A stretch of 64,000 bases of DNA, taken from the NCBI GenBank assembly GCA_019416685.1, contig DXWV01000044.1:1-64000 (forward strand), read 5' to 3'. A model generated the notes under the pieces. It was not told the origin of the DNA. It ran no database searches and saw only the letters and a list, made by a program, of their open reading frames with translations. Of the stretch, positions 53,084 to 62,630 are shown piece by piece (positions within the stretch are counted from its first letter, which is position 1; each line of letters opens with the position of its first letter). Position numbers and translations under genes: made by a program. This DNA comes from Bacteroides sp. Lineage in GTDB: Bacteria > Bacteroidota > Bacteroidia > Bacteroidales > Bacteroidaceae.

Positions 53084-53248
53084 TTAAAATTGGGACAAAA
53101 ATAGTAATTGATTTTTTGATTTGCTTTGGACTGATATAAATATATTGTTCTCTACAATCTTATAGTCAATTGGAATTGAATTCTTTAATGAGTTTAAGAC
53201 GGACTCTATACTGTTGCCATCCGTTACTCTCGCAGATATGCGGGGGAT
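53084..53248 (-). pseudogene. Fragment resembling a FecR-like (DUF4974) C-terminus
   Basis: The reading frame has ISARVTDGNSIESVLNSLKN followed by IPIDYKIVENNIFISV, a beta-alpha-beta module like the C-terminal DUF4974/STN-like end of FecR anti-sigma factors, then a stop. No upstream part of such a gene is present. It lies between the intact and broken GH92 genes and looks like a leftover. Confidence 0.45.
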
Positions 53249-53343
53249 ATTTGTCTGGTGAGAAGTTTTTGATAAAGTTTGCTTTATCATCTCTGGGTTG
53301 CATAAAAGAAGTTGCAGGATTCATTGATGTTATAGTCTTTCAG

Positions 53344-53748
53344 TTATACTTGATAATAATCGGCTGTTGCTGATTCATCGTCATGAGAGAATTTAGAGTG
53401 TATTCCTAATGAGGCTTCTGCTTCTTTATAAGGCAGGGTGACAGGCATAAAAGAGATATCATACAGATCACCGGCACCTGTACCCGATAAGTGATTGTGA
53501 CTGAAACCGGCAATGGTACTATCCGGATAGAAGTACCCTGATATGCGGTCCCATTCGGGAAGTCCGTTATCCGGGCTGAGTTGAACCATACCCAACGGAG
53601 CCTGTGTCCCAGGATATGTGTTGCCGGTGAAATCAGTACCAATGAAAGGGTTAACATATTGGGTGTAGTCTGTAGATGCTCTTTCCTGGGAAGAAGTGCA
53701 AGCTGTGAGGATTAATACAAGGAGGAGCGGTGTGTAGAGTACTTTCAT
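53344..53748 (-). pseudogene. Truncated second GH92 gene
   Basis: From ATG 53748 there is a lipoprotein signal (LLLVLILTACTSS), the GH92 start YTQYVNPFIGTDFTGNTYPG and SHNHLSGTGAGDLYD. At 53344-53346 the frame meets TAA, yet GH92-like codons (LKDYNIN) continue in the same frame for seven residues before similarity is lost. The rest (over 600 residues) is missing. A -7 box remains at 53785-53792. Confidence 0.75.
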
Positions 53749-53784
53749 ACAATAGGTGTTAGTGATTAACATCGTTTCAAAGCA

Positions 53785-53792
53785 CAAATTTA
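53785..53792 (-). promoter_or_regulatory. -7 box of the broken GH92 gene
   Basis: The minus strand reads TAAATTTG, 36 bases before the ATG at 53748. It may still drive transcription into the remnant and the intact GH92 gene. Confidence 0.45.
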
Positions 53793-53873
53793 AAAAATAT
53801 AAGATGAATAAGTGATATAAAGGTAGAACTTTGTAGTTAATAAATAGAGGATTTTGCCTGCTTTGAGGATATG

Positions 53874-53919
53874 GAGAGAAAAAAGAGAGGTGTACCATTT
53901 GATATTGTGGTACACCCCT
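53874..53919 (-). terminator. Intrinsic terminator after alaS
   Basis: On the minus strand GGGTGTACCA pairs with TGGTACACC (arms at 53888-53918), followed by CTCTTTTTTCTC. It lies 25 bases past the alaS stop. Confidence 0.75.
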
Positions 53920-53942
53920 TACTTTTTATTCGATTCTTAGAT

Positions 53943-56561
53943 TCAAATTCCTGCCAATTCCAGCACTTTCTCTACTGCTGCATTTAGTCCATCCGGATTT
54001 TTACCACCGGCAGTTGCAAAGTGAGGTTGTCCGCCACCGCCGCCTTGAATCAGTTTAGCTGCTTCTTTCACCAGATTTCCGGCTTTCAATCCGCTGGCAA
54101 CAAGATTATCACTGATCATAACTGTAAGCATTGGTTTTTCGTGATCAACAGTACCAGCTACGAAGAATAAGTTTTCTGTAATCTCTCCACGGAGCTGGAA
54201 AGCAATGTTTTTCACTGTTTCAGCAGGTATGGGAGCACAGAATCTAATGACTTTGAAACCATTGATTTCTTGTACGTTCTTTAGTAGACGTTCTTTGACC
54301 GAGGCCTCTTTTTCTTTCATAAAGTCTTCCAACTGCTTCTTTAATCCGGCATTTTCATCAATATACTTGCGGATTGCGATGCCTAGGTCGGGAGTATTAT
54401 TGAAAAGAGCTCTAAGGTCATTCAGTGTATCTTGTATGGTATCCAGCATTTCTTCAACTCTTGCACCTGTGTAAGCTTCAATACGGCGTACTCCAGCAGC
54501 GACAGAACTTTCAGAAATGATCTTTATCATACCGATACTTCCGGTAGCGGCAACATGTATACCACCACAAAATTCGATCGATGATCCGAATTGGATTACA
54601 CGAACTCTGTCACCATACTTCTCACCAAATAAAGCAATAGCACCCAGCTCTTTAGCTTCTTCAATAGGAATGTTGCGATATTCTTTGAGAGGAATATTGG
54701 CGCGTATTTTGGCATTCACAAGGTGTTCTACCCGACGCATTTCTTCATCTGTTACTTTTTGGAAATGAGAGAAGTCAAAACGTAGAGATTCCGGTGTTAC
54801 CAATGATCCTTTTTGTTCTACATGTTCACCTAATACTTCGCGTAGTGCTTCGTCCAGTAAGTGAGTAGCAGAGTGATTGGCTGCACAGGCAGCGCGTTTT
54901 TCAGTATCTACACATGCCATCATAGGAGCCTCCAAATGTTCCGGTAGTTTCTTGGTGAAATGGATAGGCAGGTTGTTTTCCTTTTTAGTATCAATAATCT
55001 CTATCGTTTCAAATTCACTTACCAATACACCGGTGTCACCTACCTGGCCACCACTTTCGGCATAGAAAGGAGTACTGTCAAGTACGATCTGATAGAGGGT
55101 CTGATTTTTTTGTTTGATCTGGCGATAACGGAGGATTGATACTTCATATTCTGTATAATCGTAACCAACGAACTCGCTGGTTCCTTCTTTCAGAATAATC
55201 CAGTCACCTGTCTCTACAGCGGCAGCATTACGGGCACGTTGTTTTTGCTGTTGCATTTCGGCATCAAATTCTTCGATGTTTACAGTCATGTTATTCTCAC
55301 GGAGAATTAATTCTGTAAGGTCAAGAGGGAACCCGAATGTATCGTATAGAGTAAAAGCATCTTTTCCGCTGATTTCTGTCTTTCCGCTTGCTTTGGCATC
55401 GGCCATAGTCTTGTCAAGCAGGCGGATACCTGTTTCCAAAGTACGCAGGAAGGCTTCTTCTTCTTCCTTGATAACTTTTTCAATTAATCCTTTTTGTGCG
55501 ATCAATTCCGGATAAGCCTCACCCATATTTTCGATTAATACCGGAAGGAGTTTGTACATAAATGCCTGTTTTTGTCCGAGGAAAGTATATCCGTAACGAA
55601 CAGCACGACGTAGAATGCGGCGGATTACATAACCGGCTTTTGCATTTGACGGCAATTGACCATCTGTAATAGAAAAGGCTATGGTGCGGATGTGGTCGGC
55701 AATAACACGCATTGCCACATCTTGTTGTTTATCTTTTCCATATTCAACGCCAGCCATCTGTGCAATAGCTTTGATCATTGGCTGGAATACGTCCGTATCA
55801 TAGTTGGATGTTTTACCTTGCAATGCCATGCAGAGACGTTCAAAGCCCATACCTGTATCGATAACTTTGGCAGGAAGTGCTTCGAGGCTGCCATCGGCTT
55901 TGCGATTGTATTGCATAAACACAAGGTTCCAGATCTCGATCACTTGGGGATGGTCATGATTAACAAGGTCACGACCGGAAATCTTAGCACGTTCTTCTGC
56001 AGGGCGAAGGTCTATGTGAATCTCTGAACAAGGACCGCAAGGGCCAGTGTCACCCATTTCCCAAAAGTTATCATGCTTGTTGCCGTTGATGATGTGGTCT
56101 TTCGGAAGGTATTGTTCCCAGTAAGAGGCTGCTTCATTGTCTCGTTCCAGTCCCTCTTCGGGGCTACCTTCAAATACTGTAGCATACAAATATTCCGGAT
56201 TCAGTTTCAATACATCTACCAAATATTCCCATGCCCAACTAATGGCTTCTTTCTTGAAATAATCACCAAATGACCAGTTACCCAACATCTCAAACATGGT
56301 GTGATGGTATGTATCATGTCCCACTTCTTCAAGATCATTATGCTTTCCGCTTACGCGAAGACATTTCTGTGAGTCCGCAACTCTGTGGTATTTTGCCGGG
56401 TGGTTACCCAAAATAATATCTTTAAACTGATTCATCCCCGCATTGGTAAACATGAGGGTTGGATCATCTTTAATCACCATTGGAGCCGATGGAACGATCT
56501 GATGTCCTTTCGACTCAAAGAAATTCTTGAATGAATCTCTGGTTTCTTTTGCAGTCAACAT
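53943..56561 (-). CDS. alaS: Alanyl-tRNA synthetase
   Basis: The 872-residue class II synthetase charges tRNA-Ala. The aminoacylation domain is at the N-terminus (SFFESKGHQIVPSAPM...FTNAGMNQF). The editing domain has HSATH near 563-567 and the zinc ligand segment CGGIH near 665. The C-terminal C-Ala/DHHA1 domain ends with the Gly-rich QGGGGGQPHFATAGG. Its promoter box is far upstream (56696-56703), leaving a leader of about 130 bases with a stem at 56627-56668. Confidence 0.96.
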   Translation of the reverse strand: MLTAKETRDSFKNFFESKGHQIVPSAPMVIKDDPTLMFTNAGMNQFKDIILGNHPAKYHRVADSQKCLRVSGKHNDLEEVGHDTYHHTMFEMLGNWSFGDYFKKEAISWAWEYLVDVLKLNPEYLYATVFEGSPEEGLERDNEAASYWEQYLPKDHIINGNKHDNFWEMGDTGPCGPCSEIHIDLRPAEERAKISGRDLVNHDHPQVIEIWNLVFMQYNRKADGSLEALPAKVIDTGMGFERLCMALQGKTSNYDTDVFQPMIKAIAQMAGVEYGKDKQQDVAMRVIADHIRTIAFSITDGQLPSNAKAGYVIRRILRRAVRYGYTFLGQKQAFMYKLLPVLIENMGEAYPELIAQKGLIEKVIKEEEEAFLRTLETGIRLLDKTMADAKASGKTEISGKDAFTLYDTFGFPLDLTELILRENNMTVNIEEFDAEMQQQKQRARNAAAVETGDWIILKEGTSEFVGYDYTEYEVSILRYRQIKQKNQTLYQIVLDSTPFYAESGGQVGDTGVLVSEFETIEIIDTKKENNLPIHFTKKLPEHLEAPMMACVDTEKRAACAANHSATHLLDEALREVLGEHVEQKGSLVTPESLRFDFSHFQKVTDEEMRRVEHLVNAKIRANIPLKEYRNIPIEEAKELGAIALFGEKYGDRVRVIQFGSSIEFCGGIHVAATGSIGMIKIISESSVAAGVRRIEAYTGARVEEMLDTIQDTLNDLRALFNNTPDLGIAIRKYIDENAGLKKQLEDFMKEKEASVKERLLKNVQEINGFKVIRFCAPIPAETVKNIAFQLRGEITENLFFVAGTVDHEKPMLTVMISDNLVASGLKAGNLVKEAAKLIQGGGGGQPHFATAGGKNPDGLNAAVEKVLELAGI

Positions 56562-56626
56562 ATATCTTTTAGCTTTGTTAGTTTTTCAGACTTCAAGTTT
56601 TTTAGTTTATACTGAATGTATGGAAA

Positions 56627-56668
56627 GAGTTCTTTGAAGGTCTTAATAACTTAAAAAGTAAAGAACTC
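56627..56668 (-). promoter_or_regulatory. Stem in the alaS 5' leader
   Basis: GAGTTCTTT (56627-56635) pairs with AAAGAACTC (56660-56668) within the alaS leader. No T-box or riboswitch motif is recognisable. Confidence 0.4.
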
Positions 56669-56695
56669 AAAAATATAAAAACTTAAAAAACAGTG

Positions 56696-56723
56696 CAAAG
56701 ATAGCTTGTTTTTATTATTTTTG
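56696..56723. promoter_or_regulatory. Divergent -7 boxes for alaS and the M23 peptidase
   Basis: The minus strand reads TATCTTTG (56696-56703) for alaS. The plus strand reads TATTTTTG (56716-56723) for the peptidase, 29 bases before its ATG. Confidence 0.6.
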
Positions 56724-56752
56724 CCCCATTAACCATCGAAATATTTCCTAAG

Positions 56753-57721
56753 ATGCGCAAAGTTTACTACATCTATAATCCGCGAACGCAGACCTATGAC
56801 CGAATTTATCCTACTGTCCGGCAACGGGCATTGAGTATTCTCCGTCGTCTTTTTATCGGTATGGGACTGGGAGCCGGTAGTTTTATTGTACTGTTGCTCA
56901 TTTTCGGTTCTCCTTCCGAAAAAGAACTGAGGATGGAAAATAGCCGTTTACTGGCACAATACAATGTGCTTTCCCGCCGACTGGATGATGCGTTGGGAGT
57001 ATTGCAGGATGTACAGCAGCGTGATGATAACCTATATCGTGTGATTTTACAAGCCGATCCGGTGTCTCCGGCTATCCGTAAAGCGGGATATGGCGGTACT
57101 AATCGTTATGAAGCGCTGATGGATATGGTAAACTCTAAATTGGTTGTGAATACTACTCAGAAATTGGATTTACTTACTAAACAGCTATATATCCAGTCTA
57201 AATCGTTTGATGATGTAGTAGCAATGTGCAAAAATCAGGATGAAATGCTTAGATGCATGCCGGCCATTCAGCCGATTTCGAATAAAGACTTAAAAAAGAC
57301 GGCTTCCGGATACGGGACACGTATTGATCCTATTTATGGTACTGCTAAGTTTCATGCCGGTATGGATTTCTCTGCCAATCCCGGGACAGATGTGTATGCT
57401 ACCGGAGATGGAGTGGTTGTAAAGATGGGGTGGGAGACTGGATATGGTAATACAGTGGAAATAGACCATGGCTTTGGATATCGCACACGGTATGCCCATC
57501 TCAGAGAATACAGAACGAAACTTGGAAAAAAGGTAGTGCGCGGTGAAGTTATTGCCGGAGTAGGTAGTACAGGTAAAAGTACAGGGCCTCATTTGCATTA
57601 TGAAGTACATTTTAAAGGACAGGTGATGAATCCGGTGAATTATTATTTTATGGATTTGAGTGCGGAAGATTATGATAAGATGATTCAATTGGCCGCTAAC
57701 CACGGTAAAGTATTTGACTAA
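56753..57721 (+). CDS. M23-family metallopeptidase
   Basis: The 322-residue cell-wall endopeptidase (LytM type) has an N-terminal membrane helix near 38-60 and a coiled-coil region (residues about 65-105). The peptidase domain has HAGMD near 200 and HLHYE near 280; the metal-binding His and Asp are all present, so it should be active. It probably cuts peptidoglycan crosslinks in the periplasm. The MerR gene follows after 2 bases. Confidence 0.92.
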   Translation: MRKVYYIYNPRTQTYDRIYPTVRQRALSILRRLFIGMGLGAGSFIVLLLIFGSPSEKELRMENSRLLAQYNVLSRRLDDALGVLQDVQQRDDNLYRVILQADPVSPAIRKAGYGGTNRYEALMDMVNSKLVVNTTQKLDLLTKQLYIQSKSFDDVVAMCKNQDEMLRCMPAIQPISNKDLKKTASGYGTRIDPIYGTAKFHAGMDFSANPGTDVYATGDGVVVKMGWETGYGNTVEIDHGFGYRTRYAHLREYRTKLGKKVVRGEVIAGVGSTGKSTGPHLHYEVHFKGQVMNPVNYYFMDLSAEDYDKMIQLAANHGKVFD

Positions 57722-57723
57722 AG

Positions 57724-58068
57724 ATGGGCATTAATACAGATAAGAATTTTAAGTTATATTATTCGATAGCTGAGGTTGCAGAGATGTTTGATGTAAATCA
57801 GTCATTGCTTCGTTTCTGGGAGAAAGAATTTCCTCAGATTGCGCCTAAGACAAGTGGGCGGGGGATACGTCAGTATCGTAAGGAAGATGTGGATACTATT
57901 GCCTTGATTTATCATTTGGTAAAGGAGAAAGGAATGACTCTGCCTGGTGCACGCCAGAAATTGAAAGATAATGGAGAGGCCACTATTCGTAATTTTGAAA
58001 TAATCAATCGCTTGAAAGATATCAGAGAAGAATTACTGTCTATAAAAAAAGAACTGGACGAACGATAA
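57724..58068 (+). CDS. MerR-family transcriptional regulator
   Basis: The 114-residue protein has an N-terminal MerR winged helix (YYSIAEVAEMFDVNQSLLRFWEKEFP) and a second helix pair. It ends in a short coiled coil (KDIREELLSIKKELDE) and has no effector domain or Cys pair, so the ligand is unknown. It is co-transcribed with the M23 peptidase. Its 3' end contains the terminator of the convergent (p)ppGpp gene. Confidence 0.9.
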   Translation: MGINTDKNFKLYYSIAEVAEMFDVNQSLLRFWEKEFPQIAPKTSGRGIRQYRKEDVDTIALIYHLVKEKGMTLPGARQKLKDNGEATIRNFEIINRLKDIREELLSIKKELDER

Positions 58069-58083
58069 TCGTTGTCCGGTTCT
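58043..58083 (-). terminator. Terminator of the (p)ppGpp gene, inside merR
   Basis: On the minus strand AGAACCGGAC pairs with GTCCAGTTC, then seven T follow. The structure covers the last merR codons. Confidence 0.7.
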
Positions 58084-58115
58084 TTAGCCTGTCATTTGAT
58101 TTTTAATCTTTCTAA

Positions 58116-60365
58116 TTAATTCTCTACACGTGTTACAGATTTAATATTCTGAATCTTTCGCAGGTTATCACAGATCGCTTTAACATCATCTACATCGTGT
58201 ACATAGAGTTGTACTTTCCCCTCAAAAATACCATCGTTAGTTTCTATATCCAACTTACGAATGTTTACGTTAAGTTGTCGTGAAATGACTTGAGTGATTT
58301 CGTTTAAGAGTCCCATGCTATCTATACCTTTGATATAAATATACACAAGGAAAGAGAGTACTTTGTGTGTATCCCATACGGTGGCAATAATACGGTTACC
58401 GTAACTACTTTTCAATTTGGCAGCTACCGGACATTGGCGCTTGTGGATGATAACGCGGTCATTTTCGTCTATATAACCCAAAACATCGTCTCCCGGAATA
58501 GGATGACAACATTCTGCTATAATATACTGCTTTTGTAGTGCTTCTTCGGTAAGCTTCAATATCTGTTTCGGATTGATCGCTTCTTTTTCTTGTACCTCTC
58601 TTTCTTCCGGTTGTTTTTCTTTATTTCCTCCACCAAAAGAGAAAGTCAGGTATTTTTTCCAGTTACTGCTTTGCTTTTCTTTTAATTCATTTTTGTCGGC
58701 ATCTCCCAGAATAATACTTTTGTTCCCTATGGCTACAAATAGCTCTTCTTCATCCTTCATGTTATGCAATTTGGATAACTTCGCGATGATTACATTGTCC
58801 GGGCGGATTTCTTCTTTTTTCAGAAATTCGTTAAGAAGTTCCTCTCCTTCTTTCTGATTGATTTTTCGTTCTTTACGCAGAATGGCAGCTATTTTGGCAC
58901 GAGCTCGCGCCGTGGTGGCAAATACCTCCCATTGGGGTTGTACACGTTGTGATTTTGAAGTCAGAATCTCTACCTGGTCACCACTTTGCAGTTTGTGGCT
59001 CAGAGGAACCAGTTTGTGATTTACTTTTGCGCCGATACAGTGACTGCCAATGTCTGTATGCAATGAGAAAGCAAAATCCAGTGCTGTGGAATTCTGAGGC
59101 ATGGTTTTGAGTTCACCTTTCGGTGTGAACACAAATATTTCAGAAGCAAACAGGTTGAGTTTGATTGTATCCAGAAAGTCGATAGCATCCGGTTGAGGAT
59201 CATCCAGTATCTCTTTGATGGTTTTCAGCCACTTTTCAAGTTCTCCCTCGTCTTCACTACCACCTCCTTCTTTGTATTTCCAATGGGCGGCAAATCCTTG
59301 TTCTGCAACGTCATTCATGCGTTCACTGCGAATCTGGACTTCAATCCATTGTCCGTTGTTGCCCATCAGGGTAACATGCAGTGCCTGATATCCATTGGCT
59401 TTGGGGTGACTTACCCAGTCGCGCAGGCGGTCAGGATGAGGCTTATATATTTTGGAGATAGATACATATATATCAAAACAGTCATTTAGCTCTTCTTCCG
59501 GATTTCTGGGTTCAAAGATTATACGTACAGCGAGCAGGTCGTATATTTCTTCAAAAGGGACATGCTTGGTTTGCATCTTATTCCAAATAGAATAAATGGA
59601 TTTGACACGTGCCAGTATACGATATTTTAACCCCATTTTATCCAGTTGCTCCCGGATAGGTGCAGTAAAATCATTGAATACCTTGTCTCGTTCGGCGGCA
59701 GTAGCATTTAGCTTTTCTTCAATTTCCAGATATTCTTCAGGATGTTCATATTTGAAGCTGAGGTTCTCCAGTTCTGTTTTTATCTTATACAATCCCAGGC
59801 GATTGGCTAATGGGGCATAGATGTAAAGTGTTTCTCCTGCAATTTTATATTGCTTGTTGGGTAACATGGAACCCAGTGTACGCATATTGTGCAGACGGTC
59901 GGCGATCTTAATGAGAATTACGCGAATATCGTCTGACATAGTGAGCAATAGCTTTTTAAAGTTTTCTGCCTGAGCCGATGCACGATCGCCAAAGATACCA
60001 CCGGATATTTTGGTAAGCCCGTCTACGATTTGTGCAATCTTAGGACCAAAGATGTTCTCAATGTCTTCTACTGTATAATCTGTATCCTCTACGACATCAT
60101 GAAGTAAGGCTGCACAGATAGAAGTTGAACCTAATCCTATTTCGTTACACACAATTTTAGCAACTGCTATCGGATGCATAATATAAGGCTCACCGGAACG
60201 GCGTTTAATACCTTTATGCGCCTGATTGGCAAAATTGAATGCTTTTGTTATAATTTCAACACGTTTACGATGCTTGGTTGCCAGATAATCGTTCAGTAAT
60301 TCCTGGAACGCTTGATCGATCATCTCTTCTTCTGCCAGTTCTTTTGGGGGTATATTAGTATCCAT
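58116..60365 (-). CDS. Bifunctional (p)ppGpp synthetase/hydrolase (RelA/SpoT)
   Basis: The 749-residue protein starts at ATG 60365 (MDTNIPPKELAEEEM); two upstream in-frame Mets are beyond the normal start. The HD hydrolase domain includes HPIAVAKIV and HDVVEDTDY, so hydrolysis is likely intact. The synthetase domain, a TGS domain (EIFVFTPKGELKTMP) and a C-terminal ACT domain follow. It makes and degrades the stringent-response alarmone. It is the only such gene in the window. Confidence 0.94.
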   Translation of the reverse strand: MDTNIPPKELAEEEMIDQAFQELLNDYLATKHRKRVEIITKAFNFANQAHKGIKRRSGEPYIMHPIAVAKIVCNEIGLGSTSICAALLHDVVEDTDYTVEDIENIFGPKIAQIVDGLTKISGGIFGDRASAQAENFKKLLLTMSDDIRVILIKIADRLHNMRTLGSMLPNKQYKIAGETLYIYAPLANRLGLYKIKTELENLSFKYEHPEEYLEIEEKLNATAAERDKVFNDFTAPIREQLDKMGLKYRILARVKSIYSIWNKMQTKHVPFEEIYDLLAVRIIFEPRNPEEELNDCFDIYVSISKIYKPHPDRLRDWVSHPKANGYQALHVTLMGNNGQWIEVQIRSERMNDVAEQGFAAHWKYKEGGGSEDEGELEKWLKTIKEILDDPQPDAIDFLDTIKLNLFASEIFVFTPKGELKTMPQNSTALDFAFSLHTDIGSHCIGAKVNHKLVPLSHKLQSGDQVEILTSKSQRVQPQWEVFATTARARAKIAAILRKERKINQKEGEELLNEFLKKEEIRPDNVIIAKLSKLHNMKDEEELFVAIGNKSIILGDADKNELKEKQSSNWKKYLTFSFGGGNKEKQPEEREVQEKEAINPKQILKLTEEALQKQYIIAECCHPIPGDDVLGYIDENDRVIIHKRQCPVAAKLKSSYGNRIIATVWDTHKVLSFLVYIYIKGIDSMGLLNEITQVISRQLNVNIRKLDIETNDGIFEGKVQLYVHDVDDVKAICDNLRKIQNIKSVTRVEN

Positions 60366-60391
60366 AAATGTCATCTTTTCATTGCTTTCTG

Positions 60392-60399
60392 CAAAAATA
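60392..60399 (-). promoter_or_regulatory. -7 box for the (p)ppGpp gene
   Basis: The minus strand reads TATTTTTG, 26 bases before the ATG at 60365. Confidence 0.5.
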
Positions 60400-60433
60400 A
60401 GCAATTTTCAACTCGATGCAAGCAAAGATGTAT

Positions 60434-61729
60434 TTATTTGTATATTTTCAGTTGTTTTCCTGCTGCAATCTTGGTATTTCGTAATCCGTTCCAGCTTTGA
60501 ATGTCTTTTATGCGAACTCCATATTTTGCTGCAATGGTTCCCAGTGTTTCCCCGCTTTTTATTTTGTGGTAGGTTGGCGTTCCTTTTCCAACAGAAGCTT
60601 TTGTCCTTGTACTGCTTGGCGGAGTATTATCATTGATAGCAATCGTTTTCCGGTTTCTGAATAACTCATCAGCCCGGTGAGCATAAATAGTATCTTGCTG
60701 ATCAATAAATATACTGATGTGGCTTTGCGGCAAGCGGAGTGTGTAGGATTTACTGTCTCCCGGAATTATGTTCTTTTTATATTGGGGATTAAGACTTTTG
60801 ATCTGTTCGATACTAATCCCACAAATGTCTGCGATCTGTTCAAAGTGCAAATTCTTATTTACTTGAACCGTATCTGTACTGGCGGGAATATTTGTTTCCA
60901 TCGGGCAAATATTATGATCGCAGTAGTAGGTCATTACATAGTTGGCTGCAATAAAAGCTGGTACATATCCGCGGGTTTCTTTTGGCAGGAGATTGTATAT
61001 ATCCCAATAATCTGTTTTTCCATTTGCGCGGCGTATAGCCTTGTTAATTGTTCCCGGGCCGCAATTATAAGCGGCAATAACAAGATTCCAGTCACCATAT
61101 ATGGCGTATAACTCTTTCAGATAACGTGCTGCCGCCCAGGTTGCTTTAATCGGGTCACGGCGTTCGTCCACAAGGCTATTTGACTCGAGTCCATACATTT
61201 TACCTGTAGCCAGCATAAATTGCCATAAGCCGGAAGCCCCTGCACGGGATACGGCAGAAGGATTTAAAGCTGATTCAATAATAGGCAGATATTTGAGCTC
61301 CAGTGGAAGGTTATAGGCATCGAGTGCTTCTTCAAAAATAGGCATGTAAAAGTTGCAGGCACTCAACATGAAAGAGACCTGATTGCGCAGACGTCCTGCA
61401 TACATATCAATAAATTTGCGTACAATTTCATTATACGGCATTTCCATGATAGCGGGGATGCGCGAAAGACGATCAATATATACGGAATCACTGAACAGTG
61501 GATTCACTTCAGAAGTACTGCAATCTTTGCCTAAATCGATATAGTTTTTGGCTTTCCAGTCATTAAGCAGGCTGTCAAGCGGATAAGTCATACTTTTGGG
61601 AAGGTCAATACTTTCCTGGCGTTCGGTGCCGTTTTCTTTGATAATTACGTCTACACTTTGTGCTTTTACCTGTGTACTTACTAACAGGAAAAAGAGAATA
61701 AATGGATAATAGTTTTTTAGTTTTTTCAT
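60434..61729 (-). CDS. MltD-like lytic transglycosylase with LysM
   Basis: The 431-residue exported enzyme starts at ATG 61729 (signal peptide ending QVKAQ). The SLT domain has the catalytic-Glu segment ESALNPSAVSRAGASGLWQFM and AAYNCGPGTINKAI. A LysM domain is at the C-terminus (KIKSGETLGTIAAKYGV). It cleaves peptidoglycan glycan strands. It follows the DUF5683 gene by 25 bases in the par operon. Confidence 0.9.
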   Translation of the reverse strand: MKKLKNYYPFILFFLLVSTQVKAQSVDVIIKENGTERQESIDLPKSMTYPLDSLLNDWKAKNYIDLGKDCSTSEVNPLFSDSVYIDRLSRIPAIMEMPYNEIVRKFIDMYAGRLRNQVSFMLSACNFYMPIFEEALDAYNLPLELKYLPIIESALNPSAVSRAGASGLWQFMLATGKMYGLESNSLVDERRDPIKATWAAARYLKELYAIYGDWNLVIAAYNCGPGTINKAIRRANGKTDYWDIYNLLPKETRGYVPAFIAANYVMTYYCDHNICPMETNIPASTDTVQVNKNLHFEQIADICGISIEQIKSLNPQYKKNIIPGDSKSYTLRLPQSHISIFIDQQDTIYAHRADELFRNRKTIAINDNTPPSSTRTKASVGKGTPTYHKIKSGETLGTIAAKYGVRIKDIQSWNGLRNTKIAAGKQLKIYK

Positions 61730-61754
61730 TCTTAGTTGTTGATCTTCAGTTGTT

Positions 61755-62630
61755 TTAAAACCTAAAGCTACATTGTACACCTACCGATTTATTCATCGGG
61801 CGGAATTGGTCGTTAATGATTGTTGGTTCAACCCGCAGACTTAAGTCCGGGGTAATATCAAAATTTGATAATTCTGCATCAACATAAGCGTCGATTACAG
61901 AAATCAGGTATACGCCAATAAAAGCGAATATACTAAGATCTCGATAACGACGGAACATATCTTTACGTTTTCGTAAAACTTCTTTGGCCTGACTATCTGA
62001 ATAACCTGTAGGAGGTAAAATGTCAAGATGGCTGTTGGTTGTTGGGTCACTGTCCATTATATCCAGATAAGCTTGCGAGTAATCTTTATACATTTTCCCA
62101 TTCCAGCTTAGTGCATAAGCACATCCGGCAAATCCTCCATAGATAATGGGAAGTTTCCAAAACTTACGATTGTAAATTTGTCCTCCTCCCGGGAAAACGA
62201 TTGCCAGCCAGGTTGCTTTTGTCGGATTTGGAGTCCATATTTTCTCCGGTATGGCAGGAGGTATGGTATCTTTGGGTTGGGGCAGAACTACAGCTGTTTC
62301 TATCTCTTTCAGATTCTTTTTGTTAACCTTATCCAGACTATCAGCTACTATAGAGGCTGCCGCTTGCATTTGGGTACTGTCTATTTTGAGTACTGTGATA
62401 CTGTCTTTATTGAGCGGAGCTCTGTTTACGGTCAAAGAATCTTTCTCTGTCGGACTGTTGATTTCGCGGTGCCGGCGCGCACGTGCTTTAGGTGCTTCAC
62501 GTACTGTAATGGAGTCGTGTGGCGCAACCTTAGCAGGTGCTTGTGCATACACATCAATCCCTGCTACCTGTAGTAAACAGAGAAGCAGGGTGATAATATA
62601 TGGCTTGTATATTTTATATTTTCTTGTCAT
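61755..62630 (-). CDS. DUF5683 domain-containing membrane protein
   Basis: The 291-residue protein has an N-terminal signal/anchor and a Lys/Arg/Asp-rich linker. The DUF5683 domain begins PTKATWLAIVFPGGGQIYNRKFWKLP and has two or three membrane segments. The role is unknown. Its ATG directly follows the parB stop, and it shares the operon with parA, parB and mltD, a conserved pairing in Bacteroidetes that suggests a cell-cycle or wall link. Confidence 0.85.
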   Translation of the reverse strand: MTRKYKIYKPYIITLLLCLLQVAGIDVYAQAPAKVAPHDSITVREAPKARARRHREINSPTEKDSLTVNRAPLNKDSITVLKIDSTQMQAAASIVADSLDKVNKKNLKEIETAVVLPQPKDTIPPAIPEKIWTPNPTKATWLAIVFPGGGQIYNRKFWKLPIIYGGFAGCAYALSWNGKMYKDYSQAYLDIMDSDPTTNSHLDILPPTGYSDSQAKEVLRKRKDMFRRYRDLSIFAFIGVYLISVIDAYVDAELSNFDITPDLSLRVEPTIINDQFRPMNKSVGVQCSFRF

